Positions 25,883 to 33,886 of a stretch of DNA of 64,000 nt are shown here, piece after piece. The first letter of the stretch is position 1. Every line of letters starts with the position of its first letter. This DNA comes from Lachnospiraceae bacterium. Lineage in GTDB: Bacteria > Bacillota > Clostridia > Lachnospirales > Lachnospiraceae. The position numbers and the translations under genes were made by a program. The stretch is from positions 62,001 through 126,000 of the forward strand of contig JAFLSY010000010.1 of the NCBI GenBank assembly GCA_022510745.1, written 5' to 3'. The notes beneath the pieces were generated by a model. That model ran no database searches, was not told the DNA's origin, and saw only the letters and a list, made by a program, of their open reading frames with translations.

Positions 25883-25991
25883 AAAACACCCCCTATAGAT
25901 TACTATCTAATAGTATATTACAAAAAACAGATAATGAAAAGAAAAATTTTTCAATCAGTACCTGTTTTTTATGATTACACATGTTATATTT

Positions 25992-26384
25992 CTATGTGGG
26001 CTTTCTCGCCGGCTTCTTTGCCGTGAATTTGCACTGCAGCCCCTTGAACTTTGACGTATTTGATAATACCTTTTCAATCTCATCAGACACTCCGCTTATG
26101 TATCCTCTGAAGGAATAGGTTCCTTTTAAGGTCGGAAGTGAAAAATCATGGTATTCTACTGGCTCCGTCAGCTTATTCCAAAGTGCCTCGTACAATGCAT
26201 CATTATCAATCGTGCCGAACGACATCTGGTAATTGAAGTACACACCAATCAGTTCCCTTTTCAGGTCACCGTCTTCGGTTCGTTCTGCATATTTGTCCAA
26301 AAAATCTGCAGTACGTTTTACCGATATCAGTGGCACATCATAAAATGTTCCATCTATCCGGATTCCTTGCGTATATTCTGCCAT
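25992..26384 (-). CDS. small tail protein following the tape measure
   Basis: 130 residues, beta-rich, beginning YTQGIRIDGTFYDVPLISVK and ending in a basic tail (KKPARKPT). It follows the tape measure gene by 14 bases. Position suggests a distal-tail or tail-tip adaptor of the Dit type, though it is shorter than usual Dit proteins. No motif confirms this. Confidence 0.55.
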   Translation of the reverse strand: MAEYTQGIRIDGTFYDVPLISVKRTADFLDKYAERTEDGDLKRELIGVYFNYQMSFGTIDNDALYEALWNKLTEPVEYHDFSLPTLKGTYSFRGYISGVSDEIEKVLSNTSKFKGLQCKFTAKKPARKPT

Positions 26385-26398
26385 TCCACTACCTCTCC

Positions 26399-28402
26399 TT
26401 ATATCTTATAACTGGTTCCTACTCTCGCATTCTCTGCATCTATAACGGGCTTCAACACTCTTCCAAGTTCAGAAAGACTACCTCCAAATCGAATCGTAAT
26501 ATTCGGAGTGATCCGGTCCGCAAGGGTATCCATCCACTCTGTATTATTCTCCAGTGGCAGAACAGCTTCCCTACCAGCTTCGCCAATAAGAGCAGTTGTG
26601 GGTCTTGTTGTAATACCACCTGTAGCCAGAGCAGGCAATGGGGAGCCATTAAAATTATTAGAACTATAAAACGAGGTTGCATCACCCGGGTCCGTAGATG
26701 ACCCATTCCACTTTAAACAAGCCGCCGTTAATCCAAGGGTAACTAATCCACCTACTATTGCCGCTGCCGCAACGCCTACAGACCAAGCTGTATGAAAGAT
26801 AGCTATTGCTACTGCCGCAGTAATAGCGGCGGCTGCCAAACCACCTAATATAGTTATAACTTTTTGAGCATCACTTAGTTTATCCCAATTTTGTGCCAGA
26901 TAAATAATAGCTGCTGCCATAATCCCTATTGCTGTTGCAGCAAGCATTATATTTCCAGCTGCTAGGAGAGAAGTGGCCGAAAATAGTGCCATTGCATTTC
27001 TTATACCATTAATCATTCCAACAATTCCTTTTGCTGAATAGTAGAACACAATTCCAGCAAAAAGCCCTAGCATGATTGAGGATATAAGGCTCATGTTTTC
27101 TTCATTAGCCGTTGCCCAATCAGAAAATTCCCGAAGTTTTTCAGTAATTGCTTTCAGACCATTTACAATAGAATCTCCAACCCAAGCAGCTGCAGGCTCA
27201 AGAAAATTATTCCATAGCCATTCAAGATAGGGTTGCGTAATCACCCATACGGTATTTAATGCATCCAAAGCAGCTGACAGAAGGTCGAAGAACGCTGGAA
27301 GCGCATCCTCTATCACCCAAGAACCTAAGGGCAGTAAGATTCTATCCAAGAAAAATTGTAGTCCTTCTAACAAATAGCCGGCAAACGGTGCCACTGCTGT
27401 CTTGAGATTGTCAAAAGCAGTAATGATAGGCTCGAAATTCAGATTATTAATCCACTCCTCGATTGATTCCTGAAACGGCTTCAGTGCATCCAATATCCCC
27501 TGCATACTGTTTCCAACTTCTGCTTCCTCAAAGGCATCTGCTCCGAAAACTTCTCCTCCGGCTGAACCGGTCGCACTGTCACTTGTCAGAACATTTATAG
27601 AGTCAAAAGAAGCAAGGGCTCCTTTAGCCGCATTGCTTGCCGTATCCAGAGATTTAGCATAGTCAAGTACCTGCTTTTTTGCTCTGGTGTAGGTACTCTT
27701 CCCACTTATTGCGGCCAAAAATCTTGATACGGTATCCGCTGCGGTATTTAGCCACGACACCAACTTTGTGATGTACGGGAGAATCAGATTTGCTATCGGT
27801 TCAAATGCTGCCGCCATTCCATTCTTTAGCTGTGCGCACTCGGACTTCAATGCCGACATGGAGGCATTATAAGTATTGGAATACTTAGCAAGGTTTGTAA
27901 ATCCTTCCTTGGCATAAGATACCATGGAATGAAGCCCTTTACGGATACCGTTAAATATCAGTGTTGCTATAGCAATCTTTTTAACATTGGATACCAGCTT
28001 TTTAAAAAGTCCGTTAGATTTCTTGACTCCCTCTTGTGTAGCGGAGAAGAAGCACTCACTCGACTTTTTCGCTTCTTTGAAACCTTTCGCTACATCCTCT
28101 ACATCGTTTTTCTCATCTTTATCAATTAAGTCCATCTTAGGCCGAGATGCCGTCGCAGCATCATTCAGCCCCTTTAGCCTTTCGGCCGCATCCTCTAATG
28201 CAGCTTCTGTTTGGGCAACATCATATCGCAGGCTCTTCCACTGCCGACTCTGCTTATCGACACCAAGGGCCTCTAATTTATCACCTTTTGCATACAACTT
28301 ATCCAGTTTCTTCTGCAGGGTATCAAATTCTTTCTGCGCTTCCTTTAGCGCATCCACATTAATTTTTGTGCCTACTCGTATACTTGCATCATAGTCAGCC
28401 AT
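26399..28402 (-). CDS. tape measure protein
   Basis: 667 residues. The N-terminal 130 residues are a charged coiled coil; the centre has several Ala/Gly-rich hydrophobic helices (about 435-560). The C-terminus has the TTALIGEAGREAVLPL motif typical of tape measure proteins. It sets tail length and helps DNA entry. At 0.15 nm per residue a tail near 100 nm is expected. ATG at 28402 follows AAAGGGG; leader hairpin copy 4 lies just upstream. Confidence 0.9.
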   Translation of the reverse strand: MADYDASIRVGTKINVDALKEAQKEFDTLQKKLDKLYAKGDKLEALGVDKQSRQWKSLRYDVAQTEAALEDAAERLKGLNDAATASRPKMDLIDKDEKNDVEDVAKGFKEAKKSSECFFSATQEGVKKSNGLFKKLVSNVKKIAIATLIFNGIRKGLHSMVSYAKEGFTNLAKYSNTYNASMSALKSECAQLKNGMAAAFEPIANLILPYITKLVSWLNTAADTVSRFLAAISGKSTYTRAKKQVLDYAKSLDTASNAAKGALASFDSINVLTSDSATGSAGGEVFGADAFEEAEVGNSMQGILDALKPFQESIEEWINNLNFEPIITAFDNLKTAVAPFAGYLLEGLQFFLDRILLPLGSWVIEDALPAFFDLLSAALDALNTVWVITQPYLEWLWNNFLEPAAAWVGDSIVNGLKAITEKLREFSDWATANEENMSLISSIMLGLFAGIVFYYSAKGIVGMINGIRNAMALFSATSLLAAGNIMLAATAIGIMAAAIIYLAQNWDKLSDAQKVITILGGLAAAAITAAVAIAIFHTAWSVGVAAAAIVGGLVTLGLTAACLKWNGSSTDPGDATSFYSSNNFNGSPLPALATGGITTRPTTALIGEAGREAVLPLENNTEWMDTLADRITPNITIRFGGSLSELGRVLKPVIDAENARVGTSYKI

Positions 28403-28426
28403 TCAATGCACCCCTTTATAAAAACA

Positions 28427-28463
28427 AAGAACCAGGCGGATACCCCGCCCGGCTCTTGGCTCT
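28427..28463 (-). repeat. late-block leader hairpin, copy 4 (before tape measure)
   Basis: Minus strand: AGAGCC, A, AGAGCCGGGCGG stem with a CCGCCTGGTTCTT arm, then TTTTT. Same family as 19601. Confidence 0.75.
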
Positions 28464-28465
28464 GT

Positions 28466-29065
28466 CTAATTCTTACCTTTATGTAGCATTTTGTTAAATA
28501 TTTCAACCGCCTCTGCTTCTCTTTCCTTTTCCTCCTGTGTAAGAGGCGCTTCAACACTGCCTAACGAATAAATTTTCTTTGCTTCAATAATGGATTTCTT
28601 TTCCTCTTTGGACATCTTAGAGGTAATTTTCTTTTGACGGATATCTATTACTCTGGTAAAACTACACTCATCCAGATTACATAACAAACCCATGAATTCA
28701 AACCAATGCATAGAGACTCTATTCAGATTTATTTTATATTGGCACTTAAATGCTGCATATATACGCCACTGGTCCGTATCAAAATCCATTGCCTTGATAC
28801 CCATTGACTTCTTGCTATGCCGGTCGTGGTTGAACTCATTTAAGAACCAATTAACACCTTCCATAGCCTCTTCCAGATCAGGACGCCTACTATCATCCGA
28901 AAATAAAAGGGAACAAGCAGTGATACGTCTTTCCAGATCACTTAATTCTTTGTCTTCCAAACATTGCGTGATCTGGATTCCAATACGGAAATCGCTGTTT
29001 ATAGGATATCCATGCCATTCCTTAGGCAAAGGATCCAACAGGACATTAAAGGTTTTTTCCGTCAC
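28466..29065 (-). CDS. Gp15-type tail assembly chaperone
   Basis: 199 residues, helical, matching the bacteriophage Gp15 family: LLDPLPKEWHGYPINSDFR at the start and a FDTDQWRIYAAFKCQY centre. The family lies between the major tail protein and tape measure and acts as the second tail chaperone. The GTG start overlaps the previous stop (GTGA). It is made by re-initiation, not by the programmed frameshift used in lambda; I see no slippery heptamer there. Confidence 0.8.
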   Translation of the reverse strand: MTEKTFNVLLDPLPKEWHGYPINSDFRIGIQITQCLEDKELSDLERRITACSLLFSDDSRRPDLEEAMEGVNWFLNEFNHDRHSKKSMGIKAMDFDTDQWRIYAAFKCQYKINLNRVSMHWFEFMGLLCNLDECSFTRVIDIRQKKITSKMSKEEKKSIIEAKKIYSLGSVEAPLTQEEKEREAEAVEIFNKMLHKGKN

Positions 29066-29499
29066 GAATGTCTCCTTTTCTTCCTATACGGCTTTATATT
29101 GCCAGCGCCCTTTCTGCCCACATTATACTTACCGGCAATCTCTTTTTGCCTATTTTGGCTGTATCGTTGTGCAATGGGGGTAAGCTGGTTGAAGAAATCA
29201 GCAATTAAATACGGCCCTGGAACAATATCCCCAAACACTTTTCTACAGCAATTTTCACCAAACAGAGTATCGATATCCACCATCAGCTCCCTAGTGCTGT
29301 CCAACAACTGCTTTGCCTGCGTTCGCTCATCGGTTCCTTTTGCTTTCTCTGCTTCAAATTTTGTAGATAATCCCTGCAGTTTATCAATCAGCCCATAGAA
29401 ACGCTCAATAAACTGTGTATCTTCAACATTGATTATTATGGTATCTCCGGCATCATTGACTTCGACCTCAATACCTCTCGTAACTCTGATTTTTTCCAT
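29062..29499 (-). CDS. tail assembly chaperone, first protein
   Basis: 145 residues: a beta-rich start (VEVNDAGDTIIINVED), a helical middle and a very basic tail (KPYRKKRRHS). Located between the major tail protein and Gp15 genes, as gp14-type chaperones are. The tail overlaps the GTG of the next gene. It should bind the tape measure before tube assembly. Confidence 0.68.
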   Translation of the reverse strand: MEKIRVTRGIEVEVNDAGDTIIINVEDTQFIERFYGLIDKLQGLSTKFEAEKAKGTDERTQAKQLLDSTRELMVDIDTLFGENCCRKVFGDIVPGPYLIADFFNQLTPIAQRYSQNRQKEIAGKYNVGRKGAGNIKPYRKKRRHS

Positions 29500-29563
29500 A
29501 TTTACCGCCTTTCTGAAAATGGCGGATGCATCTTCTTAACATCCGCCATTGATATTGAAGATA

Positions 29564-30040
29564 TCAGGTCTCCGCAAATGTCAGGTTTTCCATATTAAAG
29601 GTTCCCTGGATGCCGTCACCGATTCCGCCCAGCGTCATGCTGTTTGTCAGTTCGCTTCCGGCATCCCCGCCAATACTGTCAAACTGATAAGAGCACCGTC
29701 TTTTTACTGCGGGATAAGCACCTTCAACCGTTTTTTCCAGAATATTAATCCGGATATAGTCAGACTGTGCAGAAGACCCCGTCGGTAAAATCTTAATCTT
29801 TTCGTTAATCCACTGCTGCAGCTCATCATTCTGGATATATTCCTTCTCCACACTGATGGACGGCGTATACGACTTGATGGAGGTTGTTCCGTTCGCCTGA
29901 TTGATATACTGCTTTGTTTCTGATTCCGGATTAAACTCTTCCGTTAAAGAAGTAATACCGTCACCCAGTAAAACATATTTGGGTTTTTCTGATGTACCAA
30001 TATTAAAAAAGTGCATCAGTTTTTCTCTCATTTCAGCCAT
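29564..30040 (-). CDS. major tail (tube) protein
   Basis: 158 residues, beta-rich, with GTSEKPKYVLLGDGITSLTE near the N-terminus and GGIGDGIQGTFNMENLTF at the C-terminus. This is the pattern of tube proteins encoded just after the tail-terminator-type minor capsid genes in Gram-positive siphophages. Multiple copies stack to form the tail tube. Confidence 0.78.
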   Translation of the reverse strand: MAEMREKLMHFFNIGTSEKPKYVLLGDGITSLTEEFNPESETKQYINQANGTTSIKSYTPSISVEKEYIQNDELQQWINEKIKILPTGSSAQSDYIRINILEKTVEGAYPAVKRRCSYQFDSIGGDAGSELTNSMTLGGIGDGIQGTFNMENLTFAET

Positions 30041-30043
30041 TGC

Positions 30044-30460
30044 CTAATTCTCCTTTTCGTACTGGATTGCTATCGTCATCCGATAGATACTGTTATTGGT
30101 TTCCGTTCTTCCCATATAGAATGGGGTCGTAATACTGATTTTCTGTACAGAGGCGCCGGGAATATCAGGAAAGTCTCCGTCATGGTTCTTTCGGCTTACC
30201 CACTCTTCCAGAGCTTCTCCAAATTCCAGATTATTCACTCTGTCTCCATCGTACTGGCTGGGCAGTCTCGCCTGGATCATATAGTGATCCGTATAACACT
30301 TTTTGCCTGAGATATAAGTCTTTACATTTTGCACAGGCTCTTTAACCAAGGAATATGTATCCTCTTCCCCACTCTGCACATCTGTATCAATTACTGAAAG
30401 CTTACGGGCATCAATAGAAAATTTCTTTAGCCACTCAATGATACTTCCTGCCACTGTCAT
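30044..30460 (-). CDS. minor capsid protein 3-like (tail terminator position)
   Basis: 138 residues, compact, containing TTPFYMGRTETNNSIYRMTI near the end. Sequence and order match the minor capsid protein family placed third in this head-tail cluster. Structural equivalents cap the tail at the neck. It overlaps the preceding gene by four bases. Confidence 0.68.
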   Translation of the reverse strand: MTVAGSIIEWLKKFSIDARKLSVIDTDVQSGEEDTYSLVKEPVQNVKTYISGKKCYTDHYMIQARLPSQYDGDRVNNLEFGEALEEWVSRKNHDGDFPDIPGASVQKISITTPFYMGRTETNNSIYRMTIAIQYEKEN

Positions 30461-30828
30461 TTCTTGACCGCCTTTCTTGCTGCATCTTCAACTTCCTGTC
30501 TGCCGCCGTTTTGAATGTAACGCTCTGCCCAGTACGGGCCTCTTAATCCACCCTCCTGTACACCGCCATTTGACCAGTTCCAACTTTCCTCTCCGTAATA
30601 CAGGCGCCTTGCTTTACTTTCTACATCCCATATAATTTTACCACCACCGATAACGGTGTGATTACGGGCACTGTCTATCAGTTTGCCCTCATCCATCGGA
30701 GTATAAGGTCCCACTCCTAAGAGAAAGGTTTCATCAACAACACGTTGCACATATCCTCCCTCTTCCAGACCCATCTTTTTTATGCAATCCTGCAAATCAA
30801 AGGTGCATCGGTAGTCATAGGAAGACAT
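30457..30828 (-). CDS. minor capsid protein 2-like
   Basis: 123 residues with GPYTPMDEGKLIDSA and GGLRGPYWAERYIQNGG, motifs of the minor capsid 2 / HK97 gp10-like family. It bridges the neck between head and tail. Overlaps neighbours on both sides by one to four bases, consistent with tight translational coupling. Confidence 0.75.
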   Translation of the reverse strand: MSSYDYRCTFDLQDCIKKMGLEEGGYVQRVVDETFLLGVGPYTPMDEGKLIDSARNHTVIGGGKIIWDVESKARRLYYGEESWNWSNGGVQEGGLRGPYWAERYIQNGGRQEVEDAARKAVKK

Positions 30829-31262
30829 TACTTTGCCACCACCTTAATATTTTTGAGTCTGAGACGGTTGCGGTTATCCGATATGGCCATAACCGATACT
30901 ACCGTAGAAAAGCTTTCTTTCAGCCGTTTTATGTCCTTTGCTTCATGAAGTTCCATATCGCATTGTCCAAGCACCAGAATATCCTTGTCATCTCCCAGAC
31001 TCCAGTAACCTTTTTTCTTTTCATCGGGCAACTGTGTATAGTCCGGATAAGGGAGATAAGGTTTTCTACCATAACTTTTTCTAAAGTCAACCGTAATGCT
31101 CTCGACACGACTGATCGTCTGCACGTTCTGCGTCACGATCACTTCTTTTCGGTTGTGCTGCCACTGTACACCTTGTACAAAAGAACGATTCCAATATTCT
31201 TTCCCGGTCTCATCCCGTCCATAGTTGAACACCGTCATAACATCTGTAAAGAGTGTGCTCAT
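30828..31262 (-). CDS. minor capsid protein 1-like (head-tail stopper position)
   Basis: 144 residues, beta-rich, with YWNRSFVQGVQWQHNRKEV and a YLPYPDYTQLP segment found in the minor capsid 1 family. By position it should be the stopper that keeps DNA in the head until the tail joins. Overlaps the connector gene by four bases. Confidence 0.7.
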   Translation of the reverse strand: MSTLFTDVMTVFNYGRDETGKEYWNRSFVQGVQWQHNRKEVIVTQNVQTISRVESITVDFRKSYGRKPYLPYPDYTQLPDEKKKGYWSLGDDKDILVLGQCDMELHEAKDIKRLKESFSTVVSVMAISDNRNRLRLKNIKVVAK

Positions 31263-31645
31263 AAAGCACCTACCAATCCGGTACCGCTTAAGCCGCTGCG
31301 TACAATGCTGTAAAGCTGGGCTTCCTTTTCTGCTGCAGTCGTGACCTTATAGCTTTCCGAGTATCCATCATTGGATACGGAAGAAACACCGGTACCCATG
31401 CCCGAGCTGTCCTGCACATAGAGAGCATTCACCAGTTCGCACAGGGTAAGCTGTATCTGGTTATGGACCATCTTTTGGAAATCGGTCGCCTTCGTCTTTC
31501 GGTAGGCATCCCAGAACCGCTTTGCCCGCATATGCGTAATGGCATCCAATTTGGCCGCTGCTCTGGTGGCATATCGGTTAAAATCGGTCTCTTCCGTGAT
31601 TTCTGTGAAAAGGGAGCTGTAATACTCCCAATCAATGTAAGGCAT
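31259..31645 (-). CDS. head-tail connector (adaptor) protein
   Basis: 128 residues, helical: MPYIDWEYYSSLFT, then an Arg/Ala-rich helix pair, as in gp6/YqbG-like connectors that bind the portal ring. Lies directly after the capsid and small coiled-coil genes. The C-terminal SIVRSGLSGTGLVG is short and Gly-rich. Confidence 0.72.
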   Translation of the reverse strand: MPYIDWEYYSSLFTEITEETDFNRYATRAAAKLDAITHMRAKRFWDAYRKTKATDFQKMVHNQIQLTLCELVNALYVQDSSGMGTGVSSVSNDGYSESYKVTTAAEKEAQLYSIVRSGLSGTGLVGAL

Positions 31646-31663
31646 ATCACCGCTCCCTTCTTC

Positions 31664-31882
31664 CTACTTCTTTGCAGCCTGCTCCGTAAGCTCCTCGTTC
31701 TGGGTTTTCAGCTTTGCAATCTGGGCTGCCAACTCCTCGTTCTGGGTTTTCAGCTCTGCAGCTTCTTTCTCTAAAGCTTTTACCTGCGCCGTAAGCTCCT
31801 TATTTTCCTTTTTCAGCTTACTTTCCTCTTTAGCGCTATCCTTAGTGACCTTGGTTTCGGCTCCTAATCCTACTGTTCTCAT
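31664..31882 (-). CDS. small coiled-coil protein after the capsid gene
   Basis: 72 residues, nearly all a heptad-repeat coiled coil with the recurring ELKTQNEELAAQ unit (two near-identical 14-residue copies). ATG at 31882 follows GGAGG, which lies inside the capsid stop region. Position fits head-decoration or capsid-associated proteins, but the sequence alone only shows a coiled coil. Confidence 0.6.
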   Translation of the reverse strand: MRTVGLGAETKVTKDSAKEESKLKKENKELTAQVKALEKEAAELKTQNEELAAQIAKLKTQNEELTEQAAKK

Positions 31883-31883
31883 C

Positions 31884-32762
31884 CTACACACCTCCTGCTG
31901 CCTTGGTACTTAAGTAGATGCCGGCAACCTTATTCTTGTAGACATCCACCAGTCCGTATTTACGGTATTTGATGATATCTGCATCTGCATCTGGATTCAT
32001 GTCCGCAGGGATTATGTTTGAAACCACATGCTTATCATGCTTGATGATAGCCGGCTTATGGATGATCATAAAGTTAATATCCTTTGCGCCATCCGCCTTT
32101 TTATAGTGTCCGGCCTCTTCATCCTTCGACTTACCGTCCAGCAAATCGATTGCCGTGTAGAAGCGTCCCTGCGGTACCGACTTCTTGATCGTGAAGCTGG
32201 CAAGAATCTCCTTGGACTTGAAGGTGTCCAGCATCATAAGCCCATTAAGCAATGCGGGGATTGCATAAAGGATACGTCCCTCTTCGGGCACCTCATCATT
32301 GTCCATCTTATTCTTCGCCAACAACAATTCCTTCAGAAATGTGTCGGCATCCGCAATCGTCTTATCCTCACCACGGGAAATACCGTCAATGCCTGCAAGG
32401 GTAGCAAAAGTAAAGGCATCTGCCTCTGGTGCCACCTTGGTGCGCATCAGCTCCGCTCCTGCCATGCCAAAAGCAATGTTGTACGTCTCCTGGTTATCCA
32501 TTGCATCTACCGACAGCCTTTCTCCTCTGTCATAGTTGTACTCGGCAGTTACCCATTTTAAGTCTACCGTGCCTCTGGTATAGCCGCTGTTGCGGTCATA
32601 ATCCCCCAGACCGGTCACGGCAATTTGGGGATACACGATCTCTTTTGCATTTGCGCCGGCTCTCGCCATTGCAGGATCACCCGTAAGATCACTGGTGACC
32701 GATTCCCTCTGATATACTTCATCCAGAAGGGGGACATAATTTTTTGCTAACTGAATTGCCAT
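31884..32762 (-). CDS. major capsid protein
   Basis: 292 residues with the features of small HK97-fold capsid proteins: ERLSVDAMDNQET, GAELMRTKVAPEADAFTFA, and a C-terminal NKVAGIYLSTKA. It follows the scaffold gene by 15 bases. About 415 copies would form a T=7 head (family knowledge). No fused protease or delta domain, consistent with a separate scaffold protein. Confidence 0.88.
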   Translation of the reverse strand: MAIQLAKNYVPLLDEVYQRESVTSDLTGDPAMARAGANAKEIVYPQIAVTGLGDYDRNSGYTRGTVDLKWVTAEYNYDRGERLSVDAMDNQETYNIAFGMAGAELMRTKVAPEADAFTFATLAGIDGISRGEDKTIADADTFLKELLLAKNKMDNDEVPEEGRILYAIPALLNGLMMLDTFKSKEILASFTIKKSVPQGRFYTAIDLLDGKSKDEEAGHYKKADGAKDINFMIIHKPAIIKHDKHVVSNIIPADMNPDADADIIKYRKYGLVDVYKNKVAGIYLSTKAAGGV

Positions 32763-32777
32763 CTCTTTTTCCTCCTA

Positions 32778-33356
32778 CTATTGTTCTTTTACGGGAGGCA
32801 AGCCCATTGCCGCCCGCATTGCGGCATCGTCCACCGTCTGGCTGTTTCTATAGACCCGACCAATGGGGTTGCCTGTTCCTACCGGATTCGCCTCCGGCTC
32901 ACCAAACAGCATTTTACTGTCGTCTGCTTCGGACAGGGTTTTCAGAGCAGCCGCCACATCCTCTTTCTGGTTCTTTGATGCTTTCAGCGTTTCTAAATCC
33001 AGCAAGGCGGTGATGGCTTTCGTGTTTTTACCATTCACTGCCGCAATGCTTTCTTTCAAGAGGTCAGTGAAATCACGCTCCGCAATCTGCTCCCGATATT
33101 CGGCATCTTTCTTCTCCAGATCACTCTTCAAGTCGGCAATCTGCTTATTCAGATCAGCCGGGTTTACCCCGTCGAAGGCTTTTAACGCTTCTTCTGTGGT
33201 TTTCACCTTGTCTTCCAGCGACTTTACCTTGTCGATCTGCTTCTGCCAATCCGCTATCGGTTTATAATTTTCACCCATAGCTGCTGTGATACTTGTCTTC
33301 TGCTCCTCTGTCATGGTGATACCTGCGTCTGCCAGTATCGTTTCAAAATTTTTCAT
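32778..33356 (-). CDS. phage minor structural GP20 / scaffold protein
   Basis: 192 residues, mainly coiled coil from 38 to 100, acidic, ending GRVYRNSQTVDDAAMRAAMG. This is the GP20 family, which scaffolds capsid assembly and is encoded directly before the capsid gene. ATG at 33356 has AAGGAG. Two hairpins lie in its leader: 33382-33398 and leader family copy 5. Confidence 0.85.
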   Translation of the reverse strand: MKNFETILADAGITMTEEQKTSITAAMGENYKPIADWQKQIDKVKSLEDKVKTTEEALKAFDGVNPADLNKQIADLKSDLEKKDAEYREQIAERDFTDLLKESIAAVNGKNTKAITALLDLETLKASKNQKEDVAAALKTLSEADDSKMLFGEPEANPVGTGNPIGRVYRNSQTVDDAAMRAAMGLPPVKEQ

Positions 33357-33381
33357 GCTGCTTCTCCTTAAATTTTATTTA

Positions 33382-33398
33382 ACGGTGCTTTCCACCGT
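33382..33398 (-). terminator. hairpin in the scaffold gene leader
   Basis: ACGGTG / CACCGT with a five-base loop, followed on the minus strand by TAAATAAAATTT. It stands 25 bases before the scaffold start. It may be an attenuator or a structured leader of the GP20 gene. Confidence 0.5.
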
Positions 33399-33429
33399 AG
33401 GGAACGTAGAAAATAAGCCAAAATAGAAA

Positions 33430-33480
33430 AGAGCCGCTCAACCAATCACTGCTGAATTGGCTGTTCGGCTCTTAGGCTCT
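33430..33480 (-). repeat. late-block leader hairpin, copy 5 (before scaffold)
   Basis: Minus strand: AGAGCC, TA, AGAGCCG stem, a long inner hairpin (CCAATTCAGCAGTGATTGG), CGGCTCT arm and TTTT. It overlaps the last 14 codons of the small zinc protein gene. Same family as 19601. Confidence 0.8.
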
Positions 33481-33608
33481 ATACTGATCACTATTTCATT
33501 TTTACACTTTTTACAATACGCCGGAAAACTGTGAATCGACGTATGCGGAAATACTTTGATAAAATGCTCGTTTCCGCACCGAGGGCATTTCAACCATTTA
33601 TATACCAT
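33438..33608 (-). CDS. cysteine-rich KTR-like small zinc protein
   Basis: 56 residues: KWLKCPRCGN and YCKKCKNEI form a four-Cys zinc knuckle as in Cys_rich_KTR proteins found on many mobile elements; the KTR triplet itself is replaced by HFI. The last 13 residues (EPKSRTANSAVIG) are encoded by leader hairpin copy 5, which looks like gene and hairpin having merged. A promoter lies 20 bases upstream. Function unknown. Confidence 0.65.
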   Translation of the reverse strand: MVYKWLKCPRCGNEHFIKVFPHTSIHSFPAYCKKCKNEIVISIEPKSRTANSAVIG

Positions 33609-33626
33609 ATCATCATCCTTTTTATT

Positions 33627-33656
33627 ATTATAACACATAGTTATAGATAAATGCAA
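33627..33656 (-). promoter_or_regulatory. promoter before the zinc protein and scaffold block
   Basis: TTGCAT (33651-33656), 18 bp, TATAAT (33627-33632) on the minus strand. Confidence 0.5.
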
Positions 33657-33685
33657 TGATATAATTTATCTTTATATATCAATAG

Positions 33686-33886
33686 TCAGATGTTATACTT
33701 TTCCTTGATTTCCTTTATCCTACGATTACGCTCTTCATATATGTAAGCAAAATCTTCTTGATTGGTGTCTAAGCCCTTCAGTGCTCTCCCCTCTTTCTTT
33801 AACCTCTCCTCAACTTTATCTTCTTCCTCTAAGACCCACTGTCGTACAGCTTCATATTCTTTTTGTGCCTTTTCCTCATTTGTCAC
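33686..33886 (-). CDS. small acidic/basic helical protein, candidate immunity to the MuF effector
   Basis: 66 residues, strongly charged and helical (EEKAQKEYEAVRQWVLEEED onwards). The GTG start at 33886 has AGGAGG seven bases upstream and overlaps the end of the MuF gene by 11 bases. No family recognised. In phage MuF-toxin loci the gene immediately after the effector encodes its immunity protein; that is the basis of the suggestion. Confidence 0.5.
   Translation of the reverse strand: MTNEEKAQKEYEAVRQWVLEEEDKVEERLKKEGRALKGLDTNQEDFAYIYEERNRRIKEIKEKYNI

Noticed and set aside
29040..29080. Programmed -1 frameshift joining the two tail chaperones
   Set aside because: No slippery heptamer in the correct phase; the GTGA overlap explains expression of the second protein.
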